From the NCBI GenBank assembly GCA_963815375.1, contig CAWFGX010000001.1, positions 186,001-250,000 on the forward strand: a stretch of 64,000 bases of DNA, read 5' to 3'. This DNA comes from JASHPR01 sp963815375 (GTDB taxonomy: Bacteria > Actinomycetota > Actinomycetes > Streptosporangiales > Streptosporangiaceae). The position numbers and the translations under genes are program-made. How positions within the stretch are numbered: the stretch's first letter is position 1; each line of letters starts with the position of its first letter. The notes beneath the pieces are model-generated. The model saw nothing but the letters and a program-made list of their open reading frames with translations. It made no database searches and had not been told where the DNA came from. This document shows, one piece after another, positions 19,321 to 28,586 of the stretch.

Positions 19321-20388
19321 TCACAGCTGGACCTCGTCTGGCGCGACGAAGACCGATTGTATGGGTGCCGCCGAAGCCGCAATTTCCTCACTGTCAGCCA
19401 GAAGGCGGCCGCGGACAGTTACTGAGCCGGGATGCGGCTCAATAGGCAGCTGCTCGGTGGTTCCTTCCACTAGCATCAGGCCACGCGGGTAAGGGTGATC
19501 GAACCCGATGATTTCCATGGCCCGGATCGGCTCGAAGAGGTATGAGTCGGAGCGGACGTTGTGCCAGCCGTCCGGGCCGTCGAGCTGGTCGACGTAGCCG
19601 ATGTGCCCGAGTTTGCGGATCTCGGCGGCCATTACGAGCTGGCTGAACAATGTGGCTGCCTGCTGAATCAGCCGGTCGGCGTCGGCGAGTGCGTCAGTGA
19701 AGGCCCGTGCCCGCGCGGGCAGGGAGCGGAGAGCGTCGTCGAGGATGTATTCAGACCAGCCCAGCTGGCGGAAGTCTTCGTCGCCGCGCACGTCATCGGG
19801 TTCGGGGTACCGGGCCTGCTGCATGGCTGCACTCGCTGTCTCAAGCTGGCGTTTGTCGTCGCTGGTGAGTGCGTTCCAGCGCTCATATGCCTCGGCGCCT
19901 GCTGGGCTGGACGTCACCGCGGCACCGAGTTCTGCGGCGGCCTTCATCTGGGCTGGGTGGTCTGGGAGGAACGGCATCGTCGGTGGCTGCGGCTGGTGCT
20001 GAAGCTGCCAGCTGCGCGGGGCGGCTAGCCACGGAACCCGCATCGAGACGGTGAACGTGGTCCATGGGCTCGCGGGAGCGAGCTGGGGAGTGCCCGGGAA
20101 TGGGTAGCCGCCGAGCCGGGATCTCAGCCACTCGATCATTGCGGTGTAACCGTTCATGATCTGGACGGCTTTGTCCCGCGATTCCGGCGTCTCAGCAGCC
20201 TGGTTGTAGGTCATGGCCGTTGGCAGGTAGATGGCAAGGTAGAACGGCTGCGCCGCGATATGGTCGGCGCCTGTGCCGGTGGACTGGGCAAGCGGGCCGC
20301 GCGCTCCGGCCAGGTACTCCTGCACGTAGGTCGATGAGCGCCAGATCGCTGCGACCTGCACAGCGGCTTGCCACAGTTGCGCAGTCAT
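19321..20388 (-). CDS. Unknown 355-residue partner of the nuclease-STAND protein
   Basis: An intact gene whose ATG (20388) overlaps the stop of the upstream NTPase gene by 4 bp (ATGA), so the two are almost certainly co-translated. I recognise no domain. The protein is soluble and largely helical, with many Trp and Tyr residues in the N-terminal third. Its middle (DDKRQLETASAAMQQARYPE to ARAFTDALADADRLIQQAAT) could form a coiled coil or helical hairpin. The C-terminal 80 residues, with the DHPYPRGLML stretch, look beta-rich. No membrane segment or nuclease motif is visible. In two-gene STAND systems the second protein may be a sensor, inhibitor or effector, but nothing in the sequence decides among these. 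No frameshifts, unlike the neighbouring transfer genes. Confidence 0.75.
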   Translation of the reverse strand: MTAQLWQAAVQVAAIWRSSTYVQEYLAGARGPLAQSTGTGADHIAAQPFYLAIYLPTAMTYNQAAETPESRDKAVQIMNGYTAMIEWLRSRLGGYPFPGTPQLAPASPWTTFTVSMRVPWLAAPRSWQLQHQPQPPTMPFLPDHPAQMKAAAELGAAVTSSPAGAEAYERWNALTSDDKRQLETASAAMQQARYPEPDDVRGDEDFRQLGWSEYILDDALRSLPARARAFTDALADADRLIQQAATLFSQLVMAAEIRKLGHIGYVDQLDGPDGWHNVRSDSYLFEPIRAMEIIGFDHPYPRGLMLVEGTTEQLPIEPHPGSVTVRGRLLADSEEIAASAAPIQSVFVAPDEVQL

Positions 20389-22952
20389 GGAACCGGCCAG
20401 GTATAGCTGGTCAGCACGTCGAGCGCCTGCCGTATCTCGCGGCCGGCCTGCATGGCCGGGTGCAAGCGCATCATGTGCGCCACCGTGTCCAGGCTCAATA
20501 GCCCGGTGTCAGCCGGCGGCTGCCCCCGGGTAACGGCGTACTCGGCGCTGCGCTGGTAGCGGATGGGGACCTCAAGTCCGCCGAGGTGGCCAGGTTCGGG
20601 GTCGCCGACGTAGCCGATGATGCCTGGCGGCCCGATGGCGGCAAGGACTCTGCCGAGGACAGTGCCGGGTAGTGCGCTGCTGGCCAGGCGCTGAAGTTCC
20701 TGCTCCGTTTCGCGCAGGTAGGCGATCAGCAGCGGGCAGGCCTGGTCAGCATCGGCAGGCGGTGCCGGCCGGAAGAGCGGTCTGCTCGGGCGTAGCGCTC
20801 GCTCGACCGCCGCGGCCCACAGCGTGACTGCCAGCTGCAGGCTGCCAGTCTCGGGAGGCATCATGATGGCCGGGTGCTCGCGTGTCAGCCTGTCGAACTG
20901 CGCGGCGTCCACCACCTGGTAGTCCTCGCCGGCCAGCGCGGCGCCGGTAAACCGGTCGTGCAGGCACAGCCGAATGCCTGTCCCGGCCAGGGCCGCAAGT
21001 TCCTGACCCCCCGCCAGAGCGCTCAGCAGCGAGCCAACCTGCGTCGGGTCTGCGTGACCGCGGGCCTGGCGCTGCCGTGCTGCCCGGCAGGCCAGCAGCG
21101 GGCTTTCGGTGGCCAGCCGGAGGGCCAGCGCTTCATTGAGCCCGGCCAGCTCAACCATGAACAGCACCGTCTCGTCGTAGGCGGCGCTCAGCGAGGGCGG
21201 CAGGCTGGCTTCCTGGCGGACGATAGCTTTTGCTGCCAGGAAGTCAGCGAACGAGTCGTGCACTGGCGCGAGCCCGGCGTCGGCGTCGGGGCGGTTCAGC
21301 AGCCCGGTGCGCTTCGCGGTCGTCATGGCCGTTTCGGCGGTGCTCGTGTGGCCGCGCCAGGCAGGAAGGGCAGCAAGACCGTCCAGCGCGGTGCCGAGCG
21401 CCAGCCGCCAGCTGTAATGGTCGGCGGCCCGCTGGCCGCGGCCGATCATCCCGGCCCATGCCACACCCAGCGCGGCCAGGCTGGCATCATCATCGGCCAC
21501 GCCGGCCCGCGCGACGAGCCCGTGGATGAACTGCTCGTATACCTCCACCCGGCTACGCGGTGCTCCGTCGTCGGACAGGCTCAGCGCCATCAGGAACAGC
21601 ATCGGGTTGTCAGCAGCGCTGCCCAGCCGGTGCTCGATCGTCCGGACCGCCAGCTGGCGGCCGATCGTGGCGGCCATCTCCATACGGTGGGCGTGATCCA
21701 GCCTGTCTATCCGGAACACTGCTGTGCTGTCCGGCAAGCCAGCGCCGTCGATGGTCAGCGGCAAGTCGCGGCCGACGGCAATGACCCGGACCGGACGTTG
21801 CGCTGCGAGCTGGTCCAAGTCTGACCTCAGGCTTGCTCGCGTGTTCACGCTGACCTCCGACACGCCATCGATGAGCAGCAGCAATTCCGGAGTGACTGAG
21901 ACTTGCTGGACAGCCCCAGCTGTCAGCGGCCGCTTCAGCACCGCCTCGATTCCGTGTCGCACACGCTGCGGCAAGGCGCCGGCGGTGTGCCCAGTCGCCT
22001 CAAAGAGAACAGGGACCAGGCCGTGCTGTGCCGCGAGCCCGGCCAGATACCGCAAGGCCGTCGACTTGCCCTCCCCGGTCGCTCCCACCAGCGCTGCTGC
22101 CTGCTCCCCCAGCACGGTGTCCAGGCTCTGCGCTGCCCTGGGACTGTCCGAGGCGTGCAGCAGCCGCAGCACGCGAGGAGTAGCCGCCGACACCACGTTG
22201 ATGGGCACGATCTCGCGGCCCTGGAGGCTTTCGTGGGCGACGGCGGCGCGATAGGCCGCAGCGGTGTCCTGCGACCAGGCCAGGTCGCCCTGCAGGCTCG
22301 CCTCATCCAGACCCAGCGCAGCCAGGACCTCCGCTCGGGTGATGGTCCGGCGCCCAGGGTCGGGACTGCCACCGATAATGAAGAGCTTGCGCAGCACCGC
22401 GTTCGCGGCGCTCGCAGCGTCCTCCAGCGTGGCAAGACGTGCCCGGCTCAGCAACGCTAGGATCCGCATCTCGACCCTGGCCAGCACGGTCTCCGGGGTT
22501 CCCATCCGCGTCAGGATCCGAACCCGTCGCAGCACCTCAAGCGATGGCAGCTGCAGGCCGCCCCGGAAGCTCGCCGCTGTCTGACGCAGCACCTCCTCAT
22601 CCGGATGCAGCTGCATCTCCTTGATCAGGTCCTGCAGCCGCTGGCCGCTATCGCTGAGCGAAGCGTCGGTGACGAATGCGAACTCCGTCGTGTCCGCATA
22701 ATCCACTTGCCCCCATACGCAGAGGATCTTCGCGAGCTCATTCGCTCCCCAGGTACCCGGCTCCTGCCGGGCCTTCGCCTGCCGCACCGCGACCGGCCGA
22801 CCGTCGCCGTCAAGAACCTCGTAATCAACAACATCGTCGGCGCCCTCGATCGTCACCGCTTCCCCGTGGCCCTCCACCACCAGGTCCACCACGTCGCTGA
22901 GCGCCTGGACCGTCTGGAAGGTGATCCCCTTGATCGTGCCTACGCCCGACAC
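20385..22952 (-). CDS. Nuclease-like (DUF4297/Cap4 type) - STAND NTPase fusion, defence candidate
   Basis: An intact 855-residue protein; the start GTG (22952) has a GGGGAG ribosome site. Residues 1-110 resemble the dsDNA-endonuclease domain of Cap4/DUF4297 effectors (PD-(D/E)xK fold): Gly9-x(2)-Phe-Gln near the start, Glu36, Asp40/Asp43 and Gln58-x-Lys60. A P-loop NTPase follows, with Walker A GATGEGKST (about 290-298) and Walker B LLLLIDGV (357-364). An arginine-containing sensor region (RVIAVGRDLPL) and a winged-helix/helical part come next, as in NACHT/STAND ATPases. The last 350 residues are helical and may be the sensor. Fusion of a nuclease to a STAND switch is the architecture of Avs/bNACHT-type antiphage proteins; family membership is known biology, activity here is inference. 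It forms an operon with the downstream 355-residue protein. Confidence 0.82.
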   Translation of the reverse strand: MSGVGTIKGITFQTVQALSDVVDLVVEGHGEAVTIEGADDVVDYEVLDGDGRPVAVRQAKARQEPGTWGANELAKILCVWGQVDYADTTEFAFVTDASLSDSGQRLQDLIKEMQLHPDEEVLRQTAASFRGGLQLPSLEVLRRVRILTRMGTPETVLARVEMRILALLSRARLATLEDAASAANAVLRKLFIIGGSPDPGRRTITRAEVLAALGLDEASLQGDLAWSQDTAAAYRAAVAHESLQGREIVPINVVSAATPRVLRLLHASDSPRAAQSLDTVLGEQAAALVGATGEGKSTALRYLAGLAAQHGLVPVLFEATGHTAGALPQRVRHGIEAVLKRPLTAGAVQQVSVTPELLLLIDGVSEVSVNTRASLRSDLDQLAAQRPVRVIAVGRDLPLTIDGAGLPDSTAVFRIDRLDHAHRMEMAATIGRQLAVRTIEHRLGSAADNPMLFLMALSLSDDGAPRSRVEVYEQFIHGLVARAGVADDDASLAALGVAWAGMIGRGQRAADHYSWRLALGTALDGLAALPAWRGHTSTAETAMTTAKRTGLLNRPDADAGLAPVHDSFADFLAAKAIVRQEASLPPSLSAAYDETVLFMVELAGLNEALALRLATESPLLACRAARQRQARGHADPTQVGSLLSALAGGQELAALAGTGIRLCLHDRFTGAALAGEDYQVVDAAQFDRLTREHPAIMMPPETGSLQLAVTLWAAAVERALRPSRPLFRPAPPADADQACPLLIAYLRETEQELQRLASSALPGTVLGRVLAAIGPPGIIGYVGDPEPGHLGGLEVPIRYQRSAEYAVTRGQPPADTGLLSLDTVAHMMRLHPAMQAGREIRQALDVLTSYTWPVP

Positions 22953-23690
22953 TCTGCTCCCCGCAGGCGGTCACTTGCCGAGGCAGCATGAAGCCCGCTA
23001 GCCGCGGGCAGTCCCGCCGACCACGCTGACGTCGACATTGGCGGCAGACCGAGCCGCGAAGATAGCGCGCCGCCACGGGACAGGTTCCGTGGTACCTGAG
23101 TCACTGCTATTCCAGTCTGGCCGCATCGGCTTTCAGGGACCTCGCCTGGGCACGGGATGGCCCACCTGCACACGAAGCCGACGTACCTCGTTCGTTGCTG
23201 CCGGAACTCTATCCCCATTCCACGACGCCGCCGAACGACTCCAGACATGCGCACAGGATTGAGGGCAGCTGCGCGACGCCCATAAGAATCCGCTACACCC
23301 AGGACCGTCCTGGCCAAGGTGCTTCCAGATGAGCGCCTACCCACCCGCCGACGTAGCCTGCCTCTGAGGAAATGCCAAAGCAGTGAGAAAGGTCTGCCGC
23401 CAGATCAATGAGACGCCCATGATTAGGCAAGGTCGGCATTGCAGCTGGCGGCGAGAAGGGTGAGAACCTACACGACGCCCGTGACCGTCGTCGCGGGGAA
23501 GGGGGCGGAGCCTGCCGGGAAGGTTCTGGGCAGCCTGCACGGCGGTAGCCTTCTCGCTCTCAAACGGGCCATGAGTGTTTACGCGAACAGTTCTTGGCTC
23601 CAGCATCAGAATCAGCTATGTGTGTCCGGGAGAGCCGCCCGGCCACCGGTAGCCGAGGACCAGGCCGGAAGCTGCGAGCGACTTTGCAGG
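22953..23690. other. Intergenic stretch with no convincing gene
   Basis: About 740 bp between the start of the defence operon and the end of the next minus-strand operon. Open frames here lack coding character, ribosome sites and recognisable motifs, and base composition is less GC-biased than in the flanking genes. The promoter of the nuclease-STAND operon should lie in the left part, but I cannot point to a clear -35/-10 pair. Confidence 0.5.
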
Positions 23691-24107
23691 TTAGTGAAGG
23701 GCTCCTGTCTCGCGGGCGATCGTTACGGGTGACTCGCCGGCCCGCATCCGCTCGATGACCGCGGTCACGTCGCCGGACTCCGGGCCGGTGCCCGGTGCGG
23801 CTATGGCGGAGGCGACCGCCTGGCGGATCGCGGCGCGCTCGGCGAGCACTGCCTCGGCGATCAGCCCGACGTGCCGGTGCGCGTCCGCCGGGTACGGCTG
23901 GTAGCAGGGATTGCCCGCGTTCTGCGCCTGGGCCTGGTCGAAGGCGCGGTTGGCGCGCTGCATGAACTCAAAGTGCGGCGTCCCGTCGGAGTGTGCGAGG
24001 TCTGCCAGCGGCACGGTGGCGACGCCGGCTGCCATCGTGGCGATGATCGGATTGCCTTTAATCCGGCTGCGGGCGGCAGGGTAGTCCGGGGACTCAAGGG
24101 CGGTCAT
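23691..24107 (-). CDS. Hypothetical protein of the ICE accessory operon
   Basis: ATG at 24107 is preceded by AAGGAGCC and overlaps the stop of the upstream gene. The 138-residue product has no domain known to me. It contains a Pro-Asp-Tyr-Pro-Ala-Ala-Arg stretch at the N-terminus, the central sequence FEFMQRANRAFDQAQAQNAG and a helical C-terminal half. The end, VIERMRAGESPVTIARETGA, looks like a degenerate helix-turn-helix. It is the last gene of a five-gene operon running from 26742 and is soluble, with no membrane segment. Confidence 0.6.
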   Translation of the reverse strand: MTALESPDYPAARSRIKGNPIIATMAAGVATVPLADLAHSDGTPHFEFMQRANRAFDQAQAQNAGNPCYQPYPADAHRHVGLIAEAVLAERAAIRQAVASAIAAPGTGPESGDVTAVIERMRAGESPVTIARETGALH

Positions 24108-24726
24108 CGCCGGTTCGGCTCCTTCCAGAGGATCGATCGAGTCCGCGGGGCGTTGGCCCGTGCCGGGCCGGCGCGGGCAGACGGGGCCAGGGCTGGCGTG
24201 CCAGTCGTCCCAGGCCGCCTGCGCCGAGGGGCAGGGCACCGCTGGCCGTCGGCAACGTGCAGGAACCACACGCCCTCGTGTTCTTCGCCGACGACCGCAG
24301 GTGCTCGATATCGGCGCGGCTGGCTTCGTGGAGCCGGCCGGGGGTGCCGCACCACTGGCATTCATCAGGGCTGGTGCGCAGGCACAGGCCGGCGTGACCG
24401 GGGTCTTGCGGGCAGCCGTCGTCGCATTCGGCGAGCAGGCCGGTGGCGGCTGTGAAGCAGCCGTCGCACAGGCGGATGCTTTCAGTCGCGCCGCGCGGGC
24501 CGGGGTACAGGCCGGAGAACCAGCGGTGGTCCGGGCGGTGCGTGGTGTCGCCGGTCTCGTCGGCGGTGTACACGCACGCGGTCGCCGTGCCGAAGCGGGG
24601 ATGGAGGTGCAGCAGCGAGCCGACGGCGGCTGGGTCGAAGCGGCCGATCGTGACGGTGAGCGCGCCATCGGCGGCCTGGACGGTCACGGGGACGCCGGCG
24701 ACGGTCACGGTCTGCTTCTCAGCCAT
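24104..24726 (-). CDS. Cys-rich, probably zinc-binding hypothetical protein
   Basis: ATG at 24726 follows AGGAAGGAAC and lies within the end of the preceding gene. After a beta-rich N-terminus (VTVAGVPVTVQAADGALTV) come Cys clusters: RLCDGCF, LAECDDGCPQDPGHAGLCLR and DECQWCGTPGRLHEA. These pair as Cys-x-x-Cys and Cys/His knuckles and suggest a zinc-ribbon-like fold. A frame change near 24290 moves the reading into VGEEHEGVWFLHVADGQRC, and that frame stops at 24104, overlapping the next start. The exact C-terminus is uncertain because a second frame (ending QAAWDDWHASPG) also has protein character there. Function unknown. Confidence 0.55.
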
Positions 24727-25160
24727 GGCGCCGTTCCTTCCTGCGGGCGCTGGCCGGGACTTGTCCCGTGACCGGAGACGGGGCTGGGCGGCGGGAGCGG
24801 ATGGCTGCCGTACTCGTCGGCGCGGACCTCATGCAGGCTGCCGCGGACCGGGATCCAGCCGACACTCGCGACAGCGAGGGCGACTTCGCCGGCCACTACG
24901 ACGTCGCCTTTAGACAAGGACCGCATCTCGCGGGCGTAGTAGCGGCGGGTCAGGTCCTCACCGGCCGCGTCGCGGGGGTGGCCGTTGCAGATGGCGAACG
25001 CCTCTTCGGCGATCTCCTCCGGGCCTCCGGTGGGGTCGGCCTGGTAGGTGAAGACGCGGACCATCGGGTCGCCCGGCTGGTAGCCCTCCAGCATCCCGGT
25101 GTGCCGGCCCTGGCCGTCCACGGCGACGGTATGCCAGATAGTGACTGTGATCGTGGTCAT
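24705..25160 (-). CDS. Conserved hypothetical protein of actinomycete elements
   Basis: ATG at 25160 has a GGGAGAA ribosome site and overlaps the ParB-like gene's stop by 4 bp. The 151-residue protein begins with a beta-strand-rich half: ITVTIWHTVAVDGQGRHTGM, then PMVRVFTYQA. EEIAEEAFAICNGHP follows, and then RRYYAREMRSLSKGDVVVAG. Acidic, soluble and single-domain; I know no biochemical function. Its conserved look and overlaps with genes on both sides mark it as a genuine member of the accessory operon. Confidence 0.6.
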   Translation of the reverse strand: MTTITVTIWHTVAVDGQGRHTGMLEGYQPGDPMVRVFTYQADPTGGPEEIAEEAFAICNGHPRDAAGEDLTRRYYAREMRSLSKGDVVVAGEVALAVASVGWIPVRGSLHEVRADEYGSHPLPPPSPVSGHGTSPGQRPQEGTAPWLRSRP

Positions 25161-25666
25161 GGCTGGTTCTCCCTTCTGCGGGCTTGCCGCCGGGCGGGGC
25201 CGTGCCCGGGCATGAGGACCGCCGGGCGGCGGATGGACAGGGTCTCGGCTGCGGTGAGCACGAGGGATGGCAGGTGCTCGCGGCCGAGCCGGGCGGCCTT
25301 GCACAGGCGGTGGCATCCGTCGATCAGCAGCGGCACTTGCGGCCCGCTGCCGGCGGCGGTGATGCTGGCGATGATCACCGGGTCGTCCAGGTCGGTGGTC
25401 AGCGCGTAGTCCGGGTCGAAGCTGGGGCCATGGCCGATCAGCGGGACCACATGGGCGCTGCTGCCGGGGCTGGGGATCAGGCCGTAGGCGCGTGCCCAGG
25501 GCATGACCGGCAGCCGCTGGGCCGGGCGCGGGACGCGGACGAGCAGGTCGATCGTGGCGGTGACGTCGAACAGCCAGGGCCTGAGCACGAACCACTGCTG
25601 CGGCCCGCCGCCGGGGGCGGGCCGGGGCGGCGTGCTGCCGCCCCGGCCATCGTCGGGGGCTGTCAT
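25157..25666 (-). CDS. ParB-like (Srx-fold) nuclease-domain protein
   Basis: ATG at 25666 overlaps the preceding stop. The 169-residue protein starts with a Gly/Pro-rich linker, then FDVTATIDLLVRVPRPAQRL. Near residue 115 is the signature VPLLIDGCHRLCKAARLG, matching the Asp-Gly-x-His-Arg-x(3)-Ala motif of ParB/Srx-type domains, in which the Arg and His contact NTP. The HTH domain of true plasmid ParB proteins is absent, so it is more likely a stand-alone ParB-like NTPase or nuclease domain than a partition protein. The C-terminus is very basic and could bind DNA. It is in an operon with the double winged-helix gene upstream. Confidence 0.65.
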   Translation of the reverse strand: MTAPDDGRGGSTPPRPAPGGGPQQWFVLRPWLFDVTATIDLLVRVPRPAQRLPVMPWARAYGLIPSPGSSAHVVPLIGHGPSFDPDYALTTDLDDPVIIASITAAGSGPQVPLLIDGCHRLCKAARLGREHLPSLVLTAAETLSIRRPAVLMPGHGPARRQARRRENQP

Positions 25667-26742
25667 GCGGCACCGGCCAGTTCGCCGTCGCTGGCCGCGC
25701 TGCCATCGGTCCCGGCCGGCGCGGTCGCGGTGCCGGCGAGGCGGAACTTGCGGGGCTTTTCGGTGGCCAGCTCGGCGTCGCCGTGCTTGACGAGGGTGTC
25801 CAGGGCGTTGGCGATGGCCCCGGAGGAGTTGCCGAGCACCTTGTGGATCTCGTGCGGGGTGAAGCTCCTTGCCGGGCTGGTCGCGCAGGTGGCCCAGGAC
25901 CTTCTCGCGCAGCCCGCCGGGGCGGGCGGCCGGAGCCTTGCGCCCGCTGGCGGCGGCCCTGAGCGCCCGGCGGGCCTGGGCGGCCTGGTCGCAGATCTCG
26001 TCCAGACTCGCCAGCGCGGCGCGCAGGTCTCCGCTGGTCAGCGCGGTCGCGGCGGCGGAGGCGGCGGCCTGGATCTGCTCGATGCGCCCGGTGATCTCCG
26101 CGACCAGAGCCGGGTCCGGCGGCTCGCCGACGGCCCCGGCCTCTGCGGCAGCCGGGCTGTCGCCGGGGCCTGGCCCGGCGTCGCCGGCGGACTCGCCGCC
26201 GCCCTGTTCCGGGCCGGAAACCGTGTCCGGCTCGCCGGGGCTGCCACCAGGCACGGCTGCGCTGGTGCCGGGGCCAGGGCTGACCTCGTCGCTGGCCTCC
26301 GGCTGGCTAGCGCCGACGGCCACATCGTCGTCGCCTCGGCCGGCCTGGTCCGCGGCGGCGGGGCCGTCGGCGGGCTGGCTGCTGGCTGCGGGCTCGCAGT
26401 CCGGCCCGTGGCCGGCGCCGGGCTGGTGGCTGGTGCCTTCGGCGGCGGTCAGGGTCCAGGTGTCGGGGATGCCGGGCTTGCCGCCCTTGGCGCGGGTGAC
26501 GGTGCCGGCGGTCTCCAGCTCGGTCAGGGCGTCGCGGGCGGCGGCGCGTCCGATCCCGATCGCGTCGGCGATGACGGCGGTGGTCGCGCCGCCGGGGTGG
26601 GCGGCCAGCGCGGCGCAGGCGGCCCCTGCCGGGCTGTCGGGGGCGGGCCGCGTACCGGGCACCGGGGCGGGGCCGGCGCGGCGTGTGCGGCGCTGCGGCC
26701 GACGGCCGGGCGGGCGGTTGCAGGGTTCTTCTTGCGTGCCAT
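25663..26742 (-). CDS. Protein with N- and C-terminal winged-helix domains
   Basis: ATG at 26742. After a basic tail (MARKKNPATARP) and a frame change near 26690, the N-terminal winged helix reads HPGGATTAVIADAIGIGRAA, then ARDALTELETAGTVTRA. A long acidic Pro/Gly/Ser-rich linker (about 26120-26420) and a helical stretch (IEQIQAAASAAATALTSGD) lead to a second winged helix, which after a frame change near 25870 reads HKVLGNSSGAIANALDTLVK, then HGDAELATEKPRKFRLAG. A similar wing is fused to the MoxR ATPase at 31 kb. It is the first gene of the operon 26742-23691 and may be its regulator or a DNA-binding maintenance protein. The stop overlaps the next start. Confidence 0.65.
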
Positions 26743-27322
26743 TCCGATGACTCCATTTCGTTTCCGGCGGCATTCTTAATGCCTGCGTCCGATGTTTTCT
26801 GGACGACGATCGCTCTGTGCCGGGCGTGAAGTCAAGCGGTGAATGCAGAAATTTCTGGTCTTCGGCGGAAGCCCGGAAACCCGGCCTGCGGAACGAATTC
26901 CGGGACTCTTCGGAATCCGGTCGCACGGCCGGGAGAATCTCCTCGCCTCGTGGAATGCCTCAGCCTGGGCGGTGGTTGCTGCTCAGCCAGGATGGGAACC
27001 CGATGGCATCACCCGGCCAGCGAAACTGACATTCAATCTCTGCCCGCGCTTTTCACTGATCCGCAGCCGGATGCTTTTTTGTCTTGTTCCGGTCTTCTTC
27101 TCCGCCAGTTATCCCGCAGGCGGGCGGCGCCCTTAGGGTGAACCAGGATCAGCGTGGGGGTGCCCGCCTCGCGGGGCTTGGGAGCGGACTGGCCGCCTCC
27201 CTTGGATTGTGAGCTCGCTTGACAGATTCCACGGCTGCGGGTGTCCTCCTGTGGCTTCGCCGTTCGTCCTCTCACCAAACGCGGATCCCGATCTCGGAGA
27301 TCACATTGGACAGGAGAAGCAG
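26743..27322. other. AT-richer divergent intergenic region
   Basis: This 580-bp gap separates the minus-strand operon headed by the winged-helix gene from the plus-strand split-barrel gene. It is clearly less GC-rich than its surroundings, which suits promoters in both directions. On the minus strand a TTGACT is seen near 26828-26833, but no good -10 box. The open frames in both directions lack coding character. Confidence 0.45.
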
Positions 27323-27739
27323 ATGACTGGCAGCAACGCCGAACAGGCGATCTCGCAGGAGAAGTACGTGTCCGTGGGCACCTTCCGCAAGACCGGGGTG
27401 GCGGTCGCGACGGCGACGTGGATCGTCCCGGTCGACGGAGGCCGGGTCGGCCTCTTGACCTCCTCGGCTTCCGGCAAGGCCAAGCGGCTACGGAACAACC
27501 CGAGGTTGACACTGCAGCCGAGCGACGTCCGAGGCCGGGTCAAAGCCGGCACCACGCCGGTGACCGGCACCGTTGAGTTGGTGACCTCCGGTCCGGACTT
27601 CGAGGCGATCACGTCCAAGGTGAAGGGCAAGTACGGCCTGATGGTGCCCATCATGCGGCTGGTGGACAGTGCGCGACACCTGGGCAAGGGCCCCTTTCCC
27701 TATGCGGACACCGGCGTGGTGATCACGCTCCAGGGCTGA
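27323..27739 (+). CDS. PPOX-class (F420-dependent type) split-barrel protein
   Basis: ATG at 27323 follows CAGGAGAAGCAG. The 138-residue, intact protein has the FMN/F420-binding split-barrel pattern of pyridoxamine-phosphate-oxidase-like proteins: YVSVGTFRKTGVAVATATW, GRVGLLTSSASGKAKRLRN, then PRLTLQPSDVRGRVKAG and TGTVELV. In actinomycetes these small proteins bind F420 or flavin and reduce or sequester cofactor-linked substrates. Which one applies here cannot be told. It stands alone on the plus strand between two minus-strand operons and has typical host codon use, so it may be host-like cargo. Confidence 0.82.
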   Translation: MTGSNAEQAISQEKYVSVGTFRKTGVAVATATWIVPVDGGRVGLLTSSASGKAKRLRNNPRLTLQPSDVRGRVKAGTTPVTGTVELVTSGPDFEAITSKVKGKYGLMVPIMRLVDSARHLGKGPFPYADTGVVITLQG

Positions 27740-27939
27740 TTCCCGCGGCGACCGTCGCAGGCATCAGCGGTCGGCACCTGGCACGGCCCGCAGGTCAGGG
27801 AGTCGCGGGCGGGTTGCTCAGATCGTCCCCCGGTCGGGGGAAGATAGCCGTACTGGCTCGGCCTTCCACGTGGACCGCGACTCCCGCATGAACCACACCA
27901 GGTCACCGACTGGCATACCAGGACGCCTGAAGCCGCGAC

Positions 27940-28166
27940 TCAGATGATCCGGCCGCCCCGGCGACCACTCGACGTCACGGGCATGTCATCGACGTAAAAC
28001 ACCAGTTCAGAGGCATCAAAGGTGCAGAGCAGTCGGAAAACTGTCCGTGCCGGGGGTCGTAGCTGGTGACGGTTCCCTCGTCGCCGGGCTGGAGGCGGGT
28101 GTGCGGGTCCGCCGTGTAGTCGAGGGCGATGCGGTCGCCGCGCTGGTAGCCGGGCTGGCCGCTCAC
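27940..28166 (-). CDS. DUF4314-like small protein
   Basis: The start GTG (28166) overlaps the stop of the preceding gene and follows AGGAAGAGAG. The N-terminus SGQPGYQRGDRIALDYT, then RLQPGDEGTVTSYDPRHGQ, is the SH3-like pattern of DUF4314 proteins, common on actinomycete mobile elements. Directly after HGQ the frame ends in an unlikely tail; with a one-base shift near 28040 it continues as SELVFYVDDMPVTSSGRRGG and stops at 27940, which I take as the true end. The function is unknown. It belongs to the MoxR/VWA operon. The rest of the gap to 27739 (200 bp) shows nothing. Confidence 0.65.
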
Positions 28167-28515
28167 CGGGTGCTCTCTTCCTGCGCGGGTGCGGCCTGCG
28201 CGGGCTGGAGGGACGTTAGCTCGGTTTCGGTGAGCAGGGCGCCGAGCACCTGCCAGTGGGCTGCCGCAGGGTGATAGCCCGGTCAAGGTCGGCGGGCATG
28301 CGCTGGAGTTCGCCGAGTTCGTTCAGGCTCAGGCCGTGGTCGAGGCGCTGCTCGATCTCGGTGAGCTTCGCGCGGATCATCCCGGCGATCTCGCGGATGG
28401 TGCGCTCGGCGGCGTTGACTCCCCGGGCGGCGGTGTCGATGGCGTGGGCGGCGGGCCGGTCGCGGCCGTCGATGAGCTGGCTGAGCTGGTCGTAGGTGAT
28501 GCGGTCCTCGTTCAC
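28163..28515 (-). CDS. Small coiled-coil hypothetical protein
   Basis: GTG at 28515 follows AAGGAGCC. The protein reads RITYDQLSQLIDGRDRP, then a long amphipathic helix (AAERTIREIAGMIRAKLTEI, then EQRLDHGLSLNELGELQRMP) that would form a coiled coil. After a frame change near 28262 it continues HWQVLGALLTETELTSLQPA and ends at a TGA overlapping the DUF4314 start. About 115 residues. No family recognised. Position suggests a partner of the VWA/MoxR proteins encoded just upstream. Confidence 0.55.
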
Positions 28516-28586
28516 GGGTTGGCTCCTTTTCTTTTCCGGCGCTGGGTTCCCTCGGGCGGGGGATGCCCCGCCCGAGGGTCGGGGGG

